Shown piece after piece: positions 8,078-17,092 of a DNA stretch of 64,000 bases. Location: positions 124,001 through 188,000 of the forward strand of contig NZ_CP066784.1 of the NCBI RefSeq assembly GCF_028751195.1, written 5' to 3'. This DNA is from Alicyclobacillus sp. ALC3 (GTDB lineage: Bacteria; Bacillota; Bacilli; Alicyclobacillales; Alicyclobacillaceae). The notes beneath the pieces are model-generated. The model saw only the letters and a list, made by a program, of their open reading frames with translations. It was not told where the DNA came from and searched no databases. The position numbers and the translations under genes were made by a program. Each line of letters begins with the position of its first letter. Positions within the stretch are counted from its first letter, which is position 1.

Positions 8078-10114
8078 TTGGGCCAAAGTGTCACGATGAA
8101 AATACTGAACGCGCACCTCGCCGCAGGGCAGAGGCCTGTACCTGCGGGAGAAGAGATTCTGGTTACGGTTGATCAGACTTTGACTCAGGACGCCACAGGC
8201 ACGATGGCGTATCTCCAGTTTGAGGCGATGGACGTGCCACAGGTACGCACCAAGCGGTCGGTCAGTTACGTCGACCACAACATGCTGCAAACAGGGTTTG
8301 AGAATGCAGACGATCACGCTTTTCTCCAATCGTTTGCTGCCAAGCACGGGATCTATTTTTCACGCCCAGGCAACGGCATCTGTCATCAGGTCCACCTCGA
8401 GCGTTTTTCCGTGCCAGGGCAGATTTTACTCGGCTCCGACTCGCATACGCCGACAAGCGGCGGCGCAGGGATGATCGCAATTGGAGCAGGCGGATTAGAC
8501 GTAGCGGTCGCTATGGCGGGTGGCCCGTTCGGATTACCGATGCCAAAAGTGGTCGGTGTCCGATTGACTGGCAAGCGACAACCTTGGGTGGCAGCCAAGG
8601 ACATCATCCTCGAAATGTTAAGGAGACTGACTGTCAAGGGCGGCGTAGGCAAGGTCTTCGAATACCACGGCGAGGGAGTCGCAGACCTGACGATTCCCGA
8701 ACGGGCGACCATCTGCAACATGGGAGCTGAACTCGGAGCGACAACTTCCATCTTCCCAAGTGACGAAAGAACCCGGCTGTTCTTGCGCAAACAAGGGCGT
8801 GAATCGGACTGGACTGCGCTTGAGGCAGACCCAGACACGAGCTATGACGAAGTGATGGAGATCGACTTGACTCACCTCGAGCCGCTGATTGCCCAACCGC
8901 ACAGCCCGGACAACGTGACCACCGTACGAGAACTCGCAGGATTGCCGCTAGACCAGGTGTGTATTGGCTCTTGCACCAACTCCAGTTTTCACGACCTGGC
9001 CATCGCGGCTCACGTACTGCGCGGAAAGCGAGTCGCAGAAAACCTGTCGATGACTTTGACACCTGGTTCACGGCAGGTCTTTGCCACCATCGCTCGTGAC
9101 GGAATTTTGGCCGACCTGATTGCAGCTGGCGCGCGTGTGCTCGAGGCGGCCTGTGGTCCGTGCATCGGCATGGGGCAGGCGCCAAAATCTGAGGGAATCA
9201 GCCTACGCAGCTTCAACCGCAACTTTGAAGGGCGGTCTGGCACGCCGAACGCGAAGGTCTACTTGTGTAGCCCGGAAACAGCCGCGGTGTCGGCCTTGCG
9301 CGGAGTGCTAACGGACCCAAGAGAAGGCGGAGCGTACGTGGAGACAAGGGAACCTGACGAATACGACACGAATGACGAAGGCATGGTCTTACAGCCGTCT
9401 GACGACCCCACGGCTGTCCACGTCGAACGTGGACCAAACATCAAGCCATTGCCACTGCGTGGGCCGCTGGAAGACACCATCGAGGGTGCAGTGCTCCTGA
9501 AAGTCGGCGACAACATCACCACCGACCACATCATGCCGGCGGGGTCGAAGATTCTACCTCTGCGTTCAAACATTCCGGCCATCAGCGAGTTCGTCTTTGT
9601 GCGCATCGACCCCACTTTCCCCGAACGCGCCAAAAAAGCTGGCGGCGGCATAGTCATCGCAGGGTCAAACTACGGACAAGGGTCAAGCAGGGAACATGCC
9701 GCGCTTGCGCCCATGTACCTGGGCGTGAAAGCCGTGATCGCTAAGTCGTTTGCGCGCATTCACCGTGCCAACCTGATCAATTTTGGAATTCTTCCGCTGA
9801 CATTTGAAAGAGAAGCTGACTACGACGCGCTCGAGCGGGAGGACGCACTGGTCATTCCGGACGTACGGGGTCAACTGAAGCAAGGCTCCTTGATTGAAGT
9901 CCTCCAGACTGGGTCAGGTCGGATAATTCGCTGCCGCTCTGAACTGTCGGAGCGTCAGTTGGAAATTCTTCTGTCAGGTGGACTGTTGAACCATGTTCGA
10001 AGTGGACATGCGAGTGGGCAGTCGCAACCCGCGGTCGATGCCGCCTCTCACCTTGCTACTGCGACAATGGTATCGACAAACGGGCAGTCGCGCCCGGGAC
10101 GCCCGGCCTCTTGA
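8078..10114 (+). CDS. aconitate hydratase, short (Aquifex-type)
   Basis: 678 residues, interconverting citrate and isocitrate in the TCA cycle. The [4Fe-4S] ligands are in CIGSCTNS (C299) and CGPCIGMG (C359, C362). Substrate-binding segments SDSHTPTSGGAG and the swivel-domain SNYGQGSSREHAA are intact. It is much shorter than the ~900-residue B. subtilis CitB and matches the length and order of the Aquifex-type aconitase family. The chosen TTG start has AAGGAG nine bases upstream; the next ATG (8096) has no ribosome site. The C-terminus (~645-678) is low-complexity and family-atypical. It stands alone, divergent from the SDR gene. Confidence 0.92.
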   Translation: MGQSVTMKILNAHLAAGQRPVPAGEEILVTVDQTLTQDATGTMAYLQFEAMDVPQVRTKRSVSYVDHNMLQTGFENADDHAFLQSFAAKHGIYFSRPGNGICHQVHLERFSVPGQILLGSDSHTPTSGGAGMIAIGAGGLDVAVAMAGGPFGLPMPKVVGVRLTGKRQPWVAAKDIILEMLRRLTVKGGVGKVFEYHGEGVADLTIPERATICNMGAELGATTSIFPSDERTRLFLRKQGRESDWTALEADPDTSYDEVMEIDLTHLEPLIAQPHSPDNVTTVRELAGLPLDQVCIGSCTNSSFHDLAIAAHVLRGKRVAENLSMTLTPGSRQVFATIARDGILADLIAAGARVLEAACGPCIGMGQAPKSEGISLRSFNRNFEGRSGTPNAKVYLCSPETAAVSALRGVLTDPREGGAYVETREPDEYDTNDEGMVLQPSDDPTAVHVERGPNIKPLPLRGPLEDTIEGAVLLKVGDNITTDHIMPAGSKILPLRSNIPAISEFVFVRIDPTFPERAKKAGGGIVIAGSNYGQGSSREHAALAPMYLGVKAVIAKSFARIHRANLINFGILPLTFEREADYDALEREDALVIPDVRGQLKQGSLIEVLQTGSGRIIRCRSELSERQLEILLSGGLLNHVRSGHASGQSQPAVDAASHLATATMVSTNGQSRPGRPAS

Positions 10115-10122
10115 ACAAGAAC

Positions 10123-10162
10123 GCCCGGCCGACAATCGAGCAAATGCTCACGTCGGCCGGGC
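10123..10162. terminator. nested GC-rich hairpin between convergent genes
   Basis: An 11-base stem (GCCCGGCCGAC / GTCGGCCGGGC) encloses a second stem GAGC/GCTC. It lies 9 bases after the aconitase stop and 24 bases after the small gene ending at 10186 on the other strand. The minus-strand exit is partly T-rich (GTTCTTGTTC) while the plus exit is not. It probably serves both genes. Confidence 0.55.
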
Positions 10163-10185
10163 TTGGGTGTGGGGTCACTGCCCGC

Positions 10186-10374
10186 TCACTTGGAGTGTCT
10201 CGCGAGGTGCGGGACGTTCGCACGGTGATACTGCTTCCATGGGATAGGCACAATCACCGCGTCATCCACGACGCGGTTCCGCTCACTCACAACCGCCTCA
10301 AAGTGTCGATTGTTCTTAAGTGACCCAGTGAACGTGAACGCTTCGTTGTGGTTCTCCGTGTGTTGGTTGGACAT
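10186..10374 (-). CDS. small hypothetical protein, 62 residues
   Basis: Not recognised. It encodes MSNQHTENHNEAFTFTGSLK and continues with a short polar protein rich in His and Asn at the N-terminus and basic at the C-terminus (VPHLARHSK). There is no signal peptide, membrane segment or cysteine. It is kept because AGGGGGTGG lies at ideal spacing before the ATG and because a hairpin follows its stop. It is tandem with glyS (46-base gap) and may be co-transcribed with it. A spore-related role is possible in this lineage, but nothing in the sequence proves it. Confidence 0.55.
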   Translation of the reverse strand: MSNQHTENHNEAFTFTGSLKNNRHFEAVVSERNRVVDDAVIVPIPWKQYHRANVPHLARHSK

Positions 10375-10420
10375 CTGTGAACCACCCCCTGCGTGTCAAC
10401 CTTCCCCCACCAAGCAATGT

Positions 10421-11809
10421 TCATTCACCAATGACCCGTGTTTTATCGCGCAGCCAAGCGGAAAGTTCACGAATTGGCAACCGCACTTGTTCCATCGTAT
10501 CGCGATCACGAACTGTCACAGCACCGTCGTCCTCCGACTGAAAGTCAAACGTGATGCAATAGGGTGTACCGATCTCGTCGTGTCGACGATAGCGTTTGCC
10601 GATTGAGCCAGACTCATCGTAGTCAACCGTGAACGACTGAGACAACTCTCTGTAAAGGGCCTGTGCTGGTTCCGCCAGCTTTTTAGACAGTGGAAAAACA
10701 GCTGCCTGGTAAGGAGCCAAAACCGGATGGAAGTGAAGCACTGTACGCACATCGCCATCGGGTAAGGACTGCTCTTCATACGCATCGGCGAACACCGCGA
10801 GCAACAGTCTGTCGACGCCAATGGAAGGTTCAATACAGAACGGAATAAACGATTCACCGTCTTCACCATCGACCTGAAAGTCCTCGTGCGAGTGCTGCGC
10901 GTGCTGGGACAAGTCATAGTTGGTTCGGTTTGCAACTCCAAGCAGTTCGCCCCAACCAAACGGGAAGTGATACTCCACATCCGTGGTCGCCTTGCTGTAG
11001 TGAGACAGTTGCGCTGCCTCGTGATCGCGCAGTCGCACGTTCTCCGGTCGCATGCCGATAGCGAGCAACCAGTTATGGCAAAACTGCCGCCAATATGTGA
11101 ACCACTCGTCATCAGTACCCGGTGCACAGAAAAACTCCAACTCCATCTGCTCGAACTCCCGTGTACGGAAGGTGAAGTTTCCGGGAGTTATTTCGTTTCG
11201 GAAACTTTTTCCAACTTGACCAATACCAAACGGCAGCTTTTTCCGCATGGTCCGACGCACATGCTCAAAGTTCACAAAAATACCCTGAGCTGTTTCTGGC
11301 CGCAAATAGATCTCATTGCCTGCTTCGTCCGTGACCCCCTGATGCGTTTTAAACATCATGTTAAACTGCCGAATCGCCGTGAAGTCATTCCCTCCGCAGT
11401 CCGGACACCGTACGTCATAGACTCGGATAAGTTCCTCCATTTCGTCAAACGAAAGCCCGTCCACGACACGCTCTTCGCCATGCGCTTCAATTGCCGCCTC
11501 GATCAATTTATCGGCGCGGTGTCTTGACTTGCAGGTACGGCAGTCGATCATTGGGTCGTGAAAGTGACCTACGTGGCCAGATGCCACCCAAACCTGGTTG
11601 TTCATCAAAATGGCACTGTCGAGACCCACGTTCAGCGGCGACTCGTGAATAAATTTCTGCCACCACACGCGCTTAATGTTATTCTTCAACTCGGCACCGA
11701 GCGGCCCGTAATCCCACGTGTTTGCAAGTCCGCCGTAGATGTCCGAACCCGGGAAAATGAACCCCCGGTGCTTCGCCAGCGCCACGAGTTGTTCCATTGT
11801 CACAGCCAC
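10421..11809 (-). CDS. glyS: glycyl-tRNA synthetase, dimeric type
   Basis: 462 residues from the chosen start. It charges tRNA-Gly. This is the class II alpha2 form typical of Gram-positives, with motif 1 region [20 protein letters not shown], motif 2 [20 protein letters not shown] and motif 3 [13 protein letters not shown] CxxC pair ([14 protein letters not shown]) forms the expected zinc-binding insertion. The frame is open to 11881, but GGGGGAA lies 6 bases before a GTG at 11809 and homologues begin just before [13 protein letters not shown]; a second GTG at 11803 is an alternative. No T-box leader was found. Confidence 0.95.
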   Translation of the reverse strand: MAVTMEQLVALAKHRGFIFPGSDIYGGLANTWDYGPLGAELKNNIKRVWWQKFIHESPLNVGLDSAILMNNQVWVASGHVGHFHDPMIDCRTCKSRHRADKLIEAAIEAHGEERVVDGLSFDEMEELIRVYDVRCPDCGGNDFTAIRQFNMMFKTHQGVTDEAGNEIYLRPETAQGIFVNFEHVRRTMRKKLPFGIGQVGKSFRNEITPGNFTFRTREFEQMELEFFCAPGTDDEWFTYWRQFCHNWLLAIGMRPENVRLRDHEAAQLSHYSKATTDVEYHFPFGWGELLGVANRTNYDLSQHAQHSHEDFQVDGEDGESFIPFCIEPSIGVDRLLLAVFADAYEEQSLPDGDVRTVLHFHPVLAPYQAAVFPLSKKLAEPAQALYRELSQSFTVDYDESGSIGKRYRRHDEIGTPYCITFDFQSEDDGAVTVRDRDTMEQVRLPIRELSAWLRDKTRVIGE

Positions 11810-11843
11810 AAGCTTCCCCCGTTTCCTATGAAAACATGGGCTT

Positions 11844-11873
11844 ATGATACTCGATAACGGAGGACTGGCGCAA
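11844..11873 (-). promoter_or_regulatory. possible glyS promoter
   Basis: TTGCGC (11868-11873) and TATCAT (11844-11849) are 18 bases apart, 35 bases before the GTG start. A perfect small hairpin, TGGCGC-aac-GCGCCA, overlaps the -35 at 11866-11880. Confidence 0.4.
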
Positions 11874-11995
11874 CGCGCCACTCATCGTTGGCGTGCATTG
11901 GCCTGGAGTGCTGTGTGCATATCCGCTAAAATACAGCTAAGTGAGCCGACACTTCTGTTAGCGAACAACATACAAGATGAAGGGGTGCTCACACC

Positions 11996-12769
11996 TTGAC
12001 GATAGAGTTTGTCTTCTTCGACATCGACGGGACACTGGTCTACAACCGCAAACTCGTTCCAAGTTCGATCGACGCGATTGGCAAGTTGCTTGCACGTGGC
12101 ATCGGTGTGGCGCTGTGTACGGGGCGTTCAGTATTACAGACGATTGAACTGCAGCAGCGACTGGGTATTGACATAGCTGTCTACTTCAACGGCGGCTTGG
12201 CGATGGCACATCAGGAGGTCGTATCTACGCGCCCACTGCCGGTGGGGGTGGTCAGACGCGCGCGCAGCTTTTTCGTCGAACGGCAACTACCTGTCGTCAT
12301 GCACACACGCACTAAAAGTGTGACACCTGCTCAGCTTCCGGGGTCACTACATTCCCTCATGCAGTCGTACGACTACCCTGAAGTCCGTGTAGACAAAACA
12401 GACGCATACAGTGATGAAGATGTGTTTCAGGCAAATGTGTTTATGGCGGAGGACTGGGACAAAGAGGTCTTAGAATTATTCCCTGAATGCATGATATACC
12501 GCTGGCACGAAGAGGCAATTGACCTTCAAAAGGCCGGCAACGACAAGTCTCTAGGCGCCCTAGACGTACTCCGCAAGATTGGTATCGCACCTGAACGCGC
12601 GGTGCACTTTGGTGATGCTTGGAATGACGTTGGCATGTTCAAGGCACTTGGTACCGCCGTTGTCATGGGAAACGCTTCAGAAGAACTCAAACCTTACGCA
12701 GATTACGAAACAACCAGCGTGGACCAGGACGGAGTCGAGCGCGGCCTGCGACACTTGGGCCTCATATAA
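11996..12769 (+). CDS. HAD-superfamily hydrolase, Cof type
   Basis: 257 residues. Motif I FDIDGTL carries the nucleophile D9 and acid D11; CTGRS gives motif II; KAGNDKSLGALDVL supplies the motif III Lys; HFGDAWNDVGMF is motif IV. These are the signatures of Cof-type (IIB cap) phosphatases, which act on sugar phosphates, flavin phosphates and similar small molecules; the substrate is not readable. The TTG start is set by AAGGGGTG eight bases upstream. It ends one base before the convergent yneA stop, so there is no room for a separate terminator. Confidence 0.85.
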   Translation: MTIEFVFFDIDGTLVYNRKLVPSSIDAIGKLLARGIGVALCTGRSVLQTIELQQRLGIDIAVYFNGGLAMAHQEVVSTRPLPVGVVRRARSFFVERQLPVVMHTRTKSVTPAQLPGSLHSLMQSYDYPEVRVDKTDAYSDEDVFQANVFMAEDWDKEVLELFPECMIYRWHEEAIDLQKAGNDKSLGALDVLRKIGIAPERAVHFGDAWNDVGMFKALGTAVVMGNASEELKPYADYETTSVDQDGVERGLRHLGLI

Positions 12770-12770
12770 C

Positions 12771-13118
12771 TCAAGGGTTCTGTGGCAACTGCAGAACTTC
12801 CCCAACATACAGCCTACCGGCTGCGTTCAGGTGATTTTGCGCAATGATTTCACTCACCAGTTGGCGTGGATCACCAGCACCACTCATTTGACTTGCAATT
12901 GACCAGACGGTGTCTCCAGGCGCCACAGTGTACGGCACACCCGTCGATGCCGCAGACGCTACTCCTACCCAAAAATGAAACGCGAAGCTAGCCCCCACAA
13001 TCCAGCACAGAGCGAACAACCCCCACAGACGCGTGCGCGTCTTGCGCGTCACCCGGTGAGTCTCGTAAGCAGCACTTTGCGCCGATTTCATGCGTCCCAT
13101 TTCACTCAGTGACACCAT
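12771..13118 (-). CDS. yneA: SOS-induced cell division suppressor YneA-like, LysM protein
   Basis: 115 residues: a basic N-terminus, one membrane segment (~27-48, LFALCWIVGASFAFHFWVGV), then a LysM domain (YTVAPGDTVWSIA ... LYVGEVLQL). This is the layout of YneA, which delays septation during DNA damage in B. subtilis and is divergent from lexA there too. The ATG at 13118 follows AGGGGG. Its promoter (TTGACA-17-TTTAAT) has a LexA box filling the spacer, which supports the assignment. Short LysM proteins diverge fast, so the name rests on architecture and context more than sequence identity. Confidence 0.85.
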   Translation of the reverse strand: MVSLSEMGRMKSAQSAAYETHRVTRKTRTRLWGLFALCWIVGASFAFHFWVGVASAASTGVPYTVAPGDTVWSIASQMSGAGDPRQLVSEIIAQNHLNAAGRLYVGEVLQLPQNP

Positions 13119-13133
13119 CACAACCGCCCCCTG

Positions 13134-13147
13134 CGAACATTTGTTCT
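13134..13147. promoter_or_regulatory. LexA box 1
   Basis: CGAACATTTGTTCT, close to the Gram-positive SOS consensus CGAACATATGTTCG. It lies in the yneA leader just before the ribosome site. Confidence 0.75.
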
Positions 13148-13153
13148 GTTTCT

Positions 13154-13182
13154 ATTAAAATACGAACACACGTTCTTGTCAA
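13154..13182 (-). promoter_or_regulatory. yneA promoter
   Basis: -35 TTGACA at 13177-13182 and -10 TTTAAT at 13154-13159 with 17-base spacing on the minus strand. LexA box 2 occupies the spacer. Confidence 0.75.
13163..13176. promoter_or_regulatory. LexA box 2
   Basis: CGAACACACGTTCT lies exactly between the yneA -35 and -10 boxes, so LexA binding should exclude RNA polymerase. Confidence 0.85.
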
Positions 13183-13190
13183 GCGATATG

Positions 13191-13204
13191 CGAACAAACG
13201 TTTG
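13191..13204. promoter_or_regulatory. LexA box 3
   Basis: CGAACAAACGTTTG, directly abutting box 4 and reaching into the lexA -35. Confidence 0.7.
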
Positions 13205-13230
13205 CGAACAGCTGTTCTATTTGTTATACT
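13202..13230 (+). promoter_or_regulatory. lexA promoter
   Basis: -35 TTGCGA at 13202-13207 and -10 TATACT at 13225-13230, spacing 17. Boxes 3 and 4 overlap the -35 and spacer, fitting LexA autoregulation. Confidence 0.75.
13205..13218. promoter_or_regulatory. LexA box 4
   Basis: CGAACAGCTGTTCT, inside the lexA promoter. Confidence 0.85.
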
Positions 13231-13263
13231 TAGGAAAACTTTTGATGGAGCGGAGGCGCGGTC

Positions 13264-13911
13264 ATGGCGAAACTGTCTCGACGACAAGAGGAAATACTCA
13301 ACTACATCCGCGCATGTGTAAAGGAACAGGGGTATCCGCCGTCCGTTCGAGAGATTGGTGAAGCTGTCGGATTGGCTTCCAGTTCGACTGTGCACGGTCA
13401 CCTCGAGCGTCTCCAGAGCAAAGGCTACCTTCGACGCGACCCGACGAAGCCGCGCGCCATCTTGCTGCTCGATCAAGGCGCTGCACAAGAACCTCAACTT
13501 GCCGCGCCGACGCCTGTTCAAACGACGCGCGGAGCTGTCTTTGCGCCGATCGTCGGGAAAGTCACCGCAGGTGTCCCGATTACGGCGGTGGAGGATGTGG
13601 ACGAGTACTTTCCACTGCCTGAAGATATGGTCAGAGACCAAGAGGTGTTCTTGTTGCGCGTCACAGGGGATTCGATGATTGATGCTGGCATCTTGGACCG
13701 CGACTTCGTCATCGTGCAGCGACAGCAAACAGCCCGCAACGGTGATATCGTCGTAGCCATGACGGACGATGACGAAGCCACAGTGAAGCGCTTTTTCCGA
13801 GAAGCAGACCACATCCGCCTGCAGCCTGAGAACGCATCAATGAAGCCACTCAGGTATCCGAACGTCACCATTCTGGGCAAGGTCATTGGAGTTTTCCGAA
13901 CGGTCGTGTGA
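13264..13911 (+). CDS. lexA: SOS transcriptional repressor LexA
   Basis: 215 residues. Residues 1-~65 form the winged helix-turn-helix ([23 protein letters not shown]). The C-terminal domain carries the self-cleavage bond A102-G103 (VTAGVP), catalytic S137 (TGDSMIDAG) and K175 (EATVKRFF). On DNA damage RecA filaments stimulate cleavage and the regulon is released. Length and all active residues are normal. The ribosome site is GGAGCGGAGG before ATG 13264. Four LexA boxes in the divergent yneA-lexA region and one at recA are visible targets in this window. Confidence 0.97.
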   Translation: MAKLSRRQEEILNYIRACVKEQGYPPSVREIGEAVGLASSSTVHGHLERLQSKGYLRRDPTKPRAILLLDQGAAQEPQLAAPTPVQTTRGAVFAPIVGKVTAGVPITAVEDVDEYFPLPEDMVRDQEVFLLRVTGDSMIDAGILDRDFVIVQRQQTARNGDIVVAMTDDDEATVKRFFREADHIRLQPENASMKPLRYPNVTILGKVIGVFRTVV

Positions 13912-13941
13912 TAGCGTCAATCGGTTGGTGTGTCAGGACAC

Positions 13942-13980
13942 GAAAACAGCCTGCGGTCTACGCGACCACAGGCTGTTTTC
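13942..13980. terminator. bidirectional terminator, lexA / glnA
   Basis: GAAAACAGCCTG and CAGGCTGTTTTC form a long stem, extended inward by GGTC/GACC, between two convergent genes. Both strands exit through TTTTC, so it can stop both transcripts. Confidence 0.85.
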
Positions 13981-13990
13981 GATGTTCTGC

Positions 13991-15328
13991 TTAGTACAAC
14001 TGCAGGTACTGTTCGCGTTCCCACTCGGACACCTGTGTCCGGTAGACGTTCCACTCGATCCGTTTGGCTTCAATAAAGTGTGAAATGATGTGCGCTCCAA
14101 GCGCTTCACGCAACACACCGTCACCTTCGAGGAGTTCGAGAGCGCGCGACAAATTGTCTGGCAAGCTCACAATACCGATCGACTCCTTTTCAGCATCCGA
14201 CATCCGGTAGATGTTGCGGTTGACCGGGGGCGGAGCTTGCATCTCTCGCTCAATGCCATCGAGTCCCGCCGCAAGCATGGACGCAATCGCCAAATACGGG
14301 TTACAAGAGGGGTCCGGGCTTCTCACTTCAATGCGCGTACTCTGTCCGCGCGCAGCCGGAACGCGAACCAGCGGCGAGCGGTTTTTTGCCGACCATGCAA
14401 CGTAGTTCGGAGCTTCATACCCAGGCACGAGGCGTTTGTAAGAGTTCACGATTGGATTACAAACCGCCGTAAACGCGGGGGCGTGGCGCAGGATGCCTGC
14501 GAGAAACTGTAGTCCAATCTCACTCAGGCCTGCCTCCCCATTCTCATCCGCGAACGCATTCTCACCATCGCGGAACAACGACATGTGGCAGTGCATTCCG
14601 GAGCCGTTGATACCGTAGACTGGCTTTGGCATAAATGTTGCGTGCAGACCGTGTTGACGAGCCACCGTCTTCACGACAAGTCGGAACGTCGCGATGTCGT
14701 CAGCGGCTTCGAGAGCATCCGCGTACATGAAGTCAATTTCGTGTTGGCCAGGCGCCACTTCATGGTGTGACGCTTCAATTTCAAACCCCATCGACTCAAG
14801 TGTCAGGACAATCTCACGCCGGCAATCTTCGCCGAGGTCGAGCGGCGCCCAGTCAAAGTAGCCGCCTTCGTCGCTGACTTCCGGTGTCGGCTTCCCATCC
14901 GCGTCCATCTTGAACAGGAAGAATTCCGGCTCGCAGCCGACATTGAACGTGTCAAATCCGAGCGACCGCGCACGTGCAGCAACGCGCTGCAGTGCAACGC
15001 GCGGGTCGCCCGGAAACGGATCGCCGTTAGGCTGCCGAATGTCACAGATGAGCCTCGCCACTCGGCCATAGTTTGACTCCCACGGGAAGACCAACCACGT
15101 ACTTGTGTCCGGTGCCAAGTACATGTCCGACTCTTCGATCCGAACAAAGCCCTCGATAGAAGACCCGTCAAATGCAATTTTCCCATCAAGGGCTTTGGAC
15201 AACTGGTCCACAGGCACCTCGACATTTTTGATGATCCCGAGTAAATCCGTAAACTGCAACCGAATGTAGCGAACATCTTGTTCCTTGGCGAGTTCGAGAA
15301 TCTCAGCCTTGTCAAAGCGCTTGCGCAT
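13991..15328 (-). CDS. glnA: glutamine synthetase, type I-alpha
   Basis: 445 residues, matching the ~444-residue Bacillus enzyme. It makes glutamine from glutamate, ammonia and ATP as a dodecamer. Visible motifs are FDGSSIEGF (latch/beta-grasp), EPEFFLF with metal ligands, [10 protein letters not shown] (metal and substrate binding) and [13 protein letters not shown] (ATP and glutamate contacts). The adenylylation-site region of the I-beta type is absent, as expected for an enzyme controlled by feedback and GlnR. The ATG at 15328 follows AGGGGTGG. The frame is open nine codons further, without family similarity. It lies 44 bases after glnR, in the classic glnRA operon. Confidence 0.96.
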   Translation of the reverse strand: MRKRFDKAEILELAKEQDVRYIRLQFTDLLGIIKNVEVPVDQLSKALDGKIAFDGSSIEGFVRIEESDMYLAPDTSTWLVFPWESNYGRVARLICDIRQPNGDPFPGDPRVALQRVAARARSLGFDTFNVGCEPEFFLFKMDADGKPTPEVSDEGGYFDWAPLDLGEDCRREIVLTLESMGFEIEASHHEVAPGQHEIDFMYADALEAADDIATFRLVVKTVARQHGLHATFMPKPVYGINGSGMHCHMSLFRDGENAFADENGEAGLSEIGLQFLAGILRHAPAFTAVCNPIVNSYKRLVPGYEAPNYVAWSAKNRSPLVRVPAARGQSTRIEVRSPDPSCNPYLAIASMLAAGLDGIEREMQAPPPVNRNIYRMSDAEKESIGIVSLPDNLSRALELLEGDGVLREALGAHIISHFIEAKRIEWNVYRTQVSEWEREQYLQLY

Positions 15329-15372
15329 ATGAACCACCCCTGTCCGGATCAACACAAGACCCTCAACACTGC

Positions 15373-15765
15373 TTACCTGTGTCGGTATAACCGAGACAGG
15401 TCACCTTGAAAGAGGGACATCGCTCGTTCCGTCTGCCCTTCCTGAATTTCTTTCTGCAACCATTCGTACAATTCAGCATCCGACGGCTCAGCCGTACTTT
15501 CTTGCACTGTTGCCGTCCCCGCTCGTCCCGACTGGAGTTTCGCTTTGACACCAGACATGTTGTATCCGTCATCGAGCAGACTGCGCACGTCCATAAGCCG
15601 CTCTACGTCCGCGAATGAAAACAACCGTTGCTTGCCCTCTGAACGCGCCGGGCTGATTAGCCCGTGCTGTTCGTAGTAGCGAATCTGGCGTGCTGACAGA
15701 CCCGTTAGCTTTTGCACAATCCCGATGGAAAATAGCGGCAGCTGCCGACGCATGTTCAAGTCCAC
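15373..15765 (-). CDS. glnR: MerR-family nitrogen regulator GlnR
   Basis: 130 residues. The N-terminal MerR helix-turn-helix is clear: [25 protein letters not shown]... then a linker and a C-terminal tail ([10 protein letters not shown]) which in GlnR senses feedback-inhibited glutamine synthetase. It represses glnRA when nitrogen is ample. The GTG at 15765 is chosen because GGGGGG lies 6 bases before it; an ATG four codons later lacks a good site. A perfect GlnR operator lies upstream at 15839-15855. Gene order ynbB-glnR-glnA matches B. subtilis. Confidence 0.95.
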   Translation of the reverse strand: MDLNMRRQLPLFSIGIVQKLTGLSARQIRYYEQHGLISPARSEGKQRLFSFADVERLMDVRSLLDDGYNMSGVKAKLQSGRAGTATVQESTAEPSDAELYEWLQKEIQEGQTERAMSLFQGDLSRLYRHR

Positions 15766-15838
15766 GGATATCCCCCCGCCCGCGCTGTAATCGCTGCCCC
15801 CATCTTATCATCCGGAACTACAATGCAAAAGCAGCGGA

Positions 15839-15855
15839 TGTCAAAGTTTTTTACA
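15839..15855 (-). promoter_or_regulatory. GlnR/TnrA operator and glnR promoter -35
   Basis: TGTAAAAAACTTTGACA fits the GlnR/TnrA consensus TGTNA-N7-TNACA at every defined base. Its right end, TTGACA, can act as the -35, with TGTAGT 16 bases downstream as a modest -10. The site overlaps the ynbB stop codon, so glnRA has its own regulated promoter inside the longer operon. Confidence 0.8.
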
Positions 15856-17092
15856 TCAACGATGTCACGATACGCTCCAATGTCAGATACACGTGCTCGT
15901 AGGTGAGTCCGCCTTGAAAATAGACACGGTAGGGCGCCACAACCGGGGCATCAGCGGACATTTCAATGGTGGAACCTTGCACAAACGTGCCGGCGGCCAT
16001 CACCACCCGATTCGCGTAACCCGCCATCTCCCCGCCGTCGGGATGAACAAACGAGTCAATCGGTGCGCTAGCTTGTACCGCCTCACAAAACGCTAACAGC
16101 TTTGCTTCGCTGCCGAGACTGACGCGGATTACCAAGTCCGAACGCGCCTCATGCCACAACGGGGACACGTCGTAGCCGAGTTGCTCGAACACTGCTGACG
16201 CGAGGACAGAGCCTTTCACAGCTTGGGCGACGACGTGCGGAGCCATAAATAGTCCCTGATAGAACGGTCGCAGAAACCCCGCAGTCGGTCCGACTTCGGC
16301 GCCAACCCCTGGCGCTGTGAGCACCGCAGCCGCCCGCTCAACCAGGTCCGCGCGCCCCGCGACATACCCACCAGTTGGGGCTAGACCGCCGCCAGGGTTC
16401 TTGATCAGCGAGCCCATAACGAGGTCTGCGCCGATGTCGGTCGGCTCTGTCGTCTCGACGAATTCACCGTAACAGTTGTCAACGGCGATGAGGACGTCAC
16501 TGCGCATCGCCCGGACAGCGGCAATTGCGTCTGTAAGGTCTGTCATGGTCAGCGCCTGACGCTCAGCGTAACCGCGTGAACGCTGAAAAAACACAACGCG
16601 CGTGTTCGTTCGCAGTGCCTGTTGCACACCGTGAAGGTCTACTTGTCCGCCGTCTGTAAGTGGGACAATTGCGTGCGATACCCCCCACTCCGCGAGGCTC
16701 CCTGCAGTTTCCCGAATGCCAACCACGGCCTCCAGCGTTTCATACGGTTTGCCAGTAGCAAATAACACTTCGTCGCCTGGGCGGAGCATGCCAAACAAGC
16801 CAACCTTCAGCGCGTGTGTCCCAGATACAAACTGTGGTCGCACGAGGGCACTTGGCGCATGAAAGACGCGTGCGAACACGCGTTCGAACTTGTCCCTTCC
16901 CTCGTCACCGAGACCATACCCGGTGGTGCCGTGCAGGTCTGCGTCGGCAACGCGCTCAGCGTGAAATGCATCAAGCACCTTGGCCTGGTTCGTTCTCGCA
17001 ATCGCATCCATCCGCACCAGCGCCTCTGCGACTGTCTGCTCAGCACGAGCCACAACCTGGCTCGCCTGTTCAGTGACTTGCAAGTTGGTCAT
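15851..17092 (-). CDS. ynbB: PLP-dependent YnbB family protein (cystathionine/methionine gamma-lyase fold)
   Basis: 413 residues from the ATG at 17092, which has GGAGG seven bases upstream. This is a fold-type I PLP enzyme with VSGTHALKVGLFGMLRPGDEVL, AVDNCYGEFVE (PLP-ring Asp region) and the Schiff-base lysine in GSLIKNPGGGLAPTGG. The family is often annotated as aluminium-resistance protein or methionine gamma-lyase, but its physiological substrate is not firmly established. The ATG overlaps the hflX TGA as ATGA. The B. subtilis order hflX(ynbA)-ynbB-glnR-glnA is conserved. Confidence 0.88.
   Translation of the reverse strand: MTNLQVTEQASQVVARAEQTVAEALVRMDAIARTNQAKVLDAFHAERVADADLHGTTGYGLGDEGRDKFERVFARVFHAPSALVRPQFVSGTHALKVGLFGMLRPGDEVLFATGKPYETLEAVVGIRETAGSLAEWGVSHAIVPLTDGGQVDLHGVQQALRTNTRVVFFQRSRGYAERQALTMTDLTDAIAAVRAMRSDVLIAVDNCYGEFVETTEPTDIGADLVMGSLIKNPGGGLAPTGGYVAGRADLVERAAAVLTAPGVGAEVGPTAGFLRPFYQGLFMAPHVVAQAVKGSVLASAVFEQLGYDVSPLWHEARSDLVIRVSLGSEAKLLAFCEAVQASAPIDSFVHPDGGEMAGYANRVVMAAGTFVQGSTIEMSADAPVVAPYRVYFQGGLTYEHVYLTLERIVTSLM

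Noticed and set aside
11810..11995. Glycine T-box leader before glyS
   Set aside because: No T-box sequence or terminator/antiterminator pair was found; the promoter-like boxes leave a leader of about 30 bases.
13102..13812. 236-codon minus-strand open frame
   Set aside because: Antisense to lexA and crossing the LexA-box region; no motif and incompatible with the mapped promoters.
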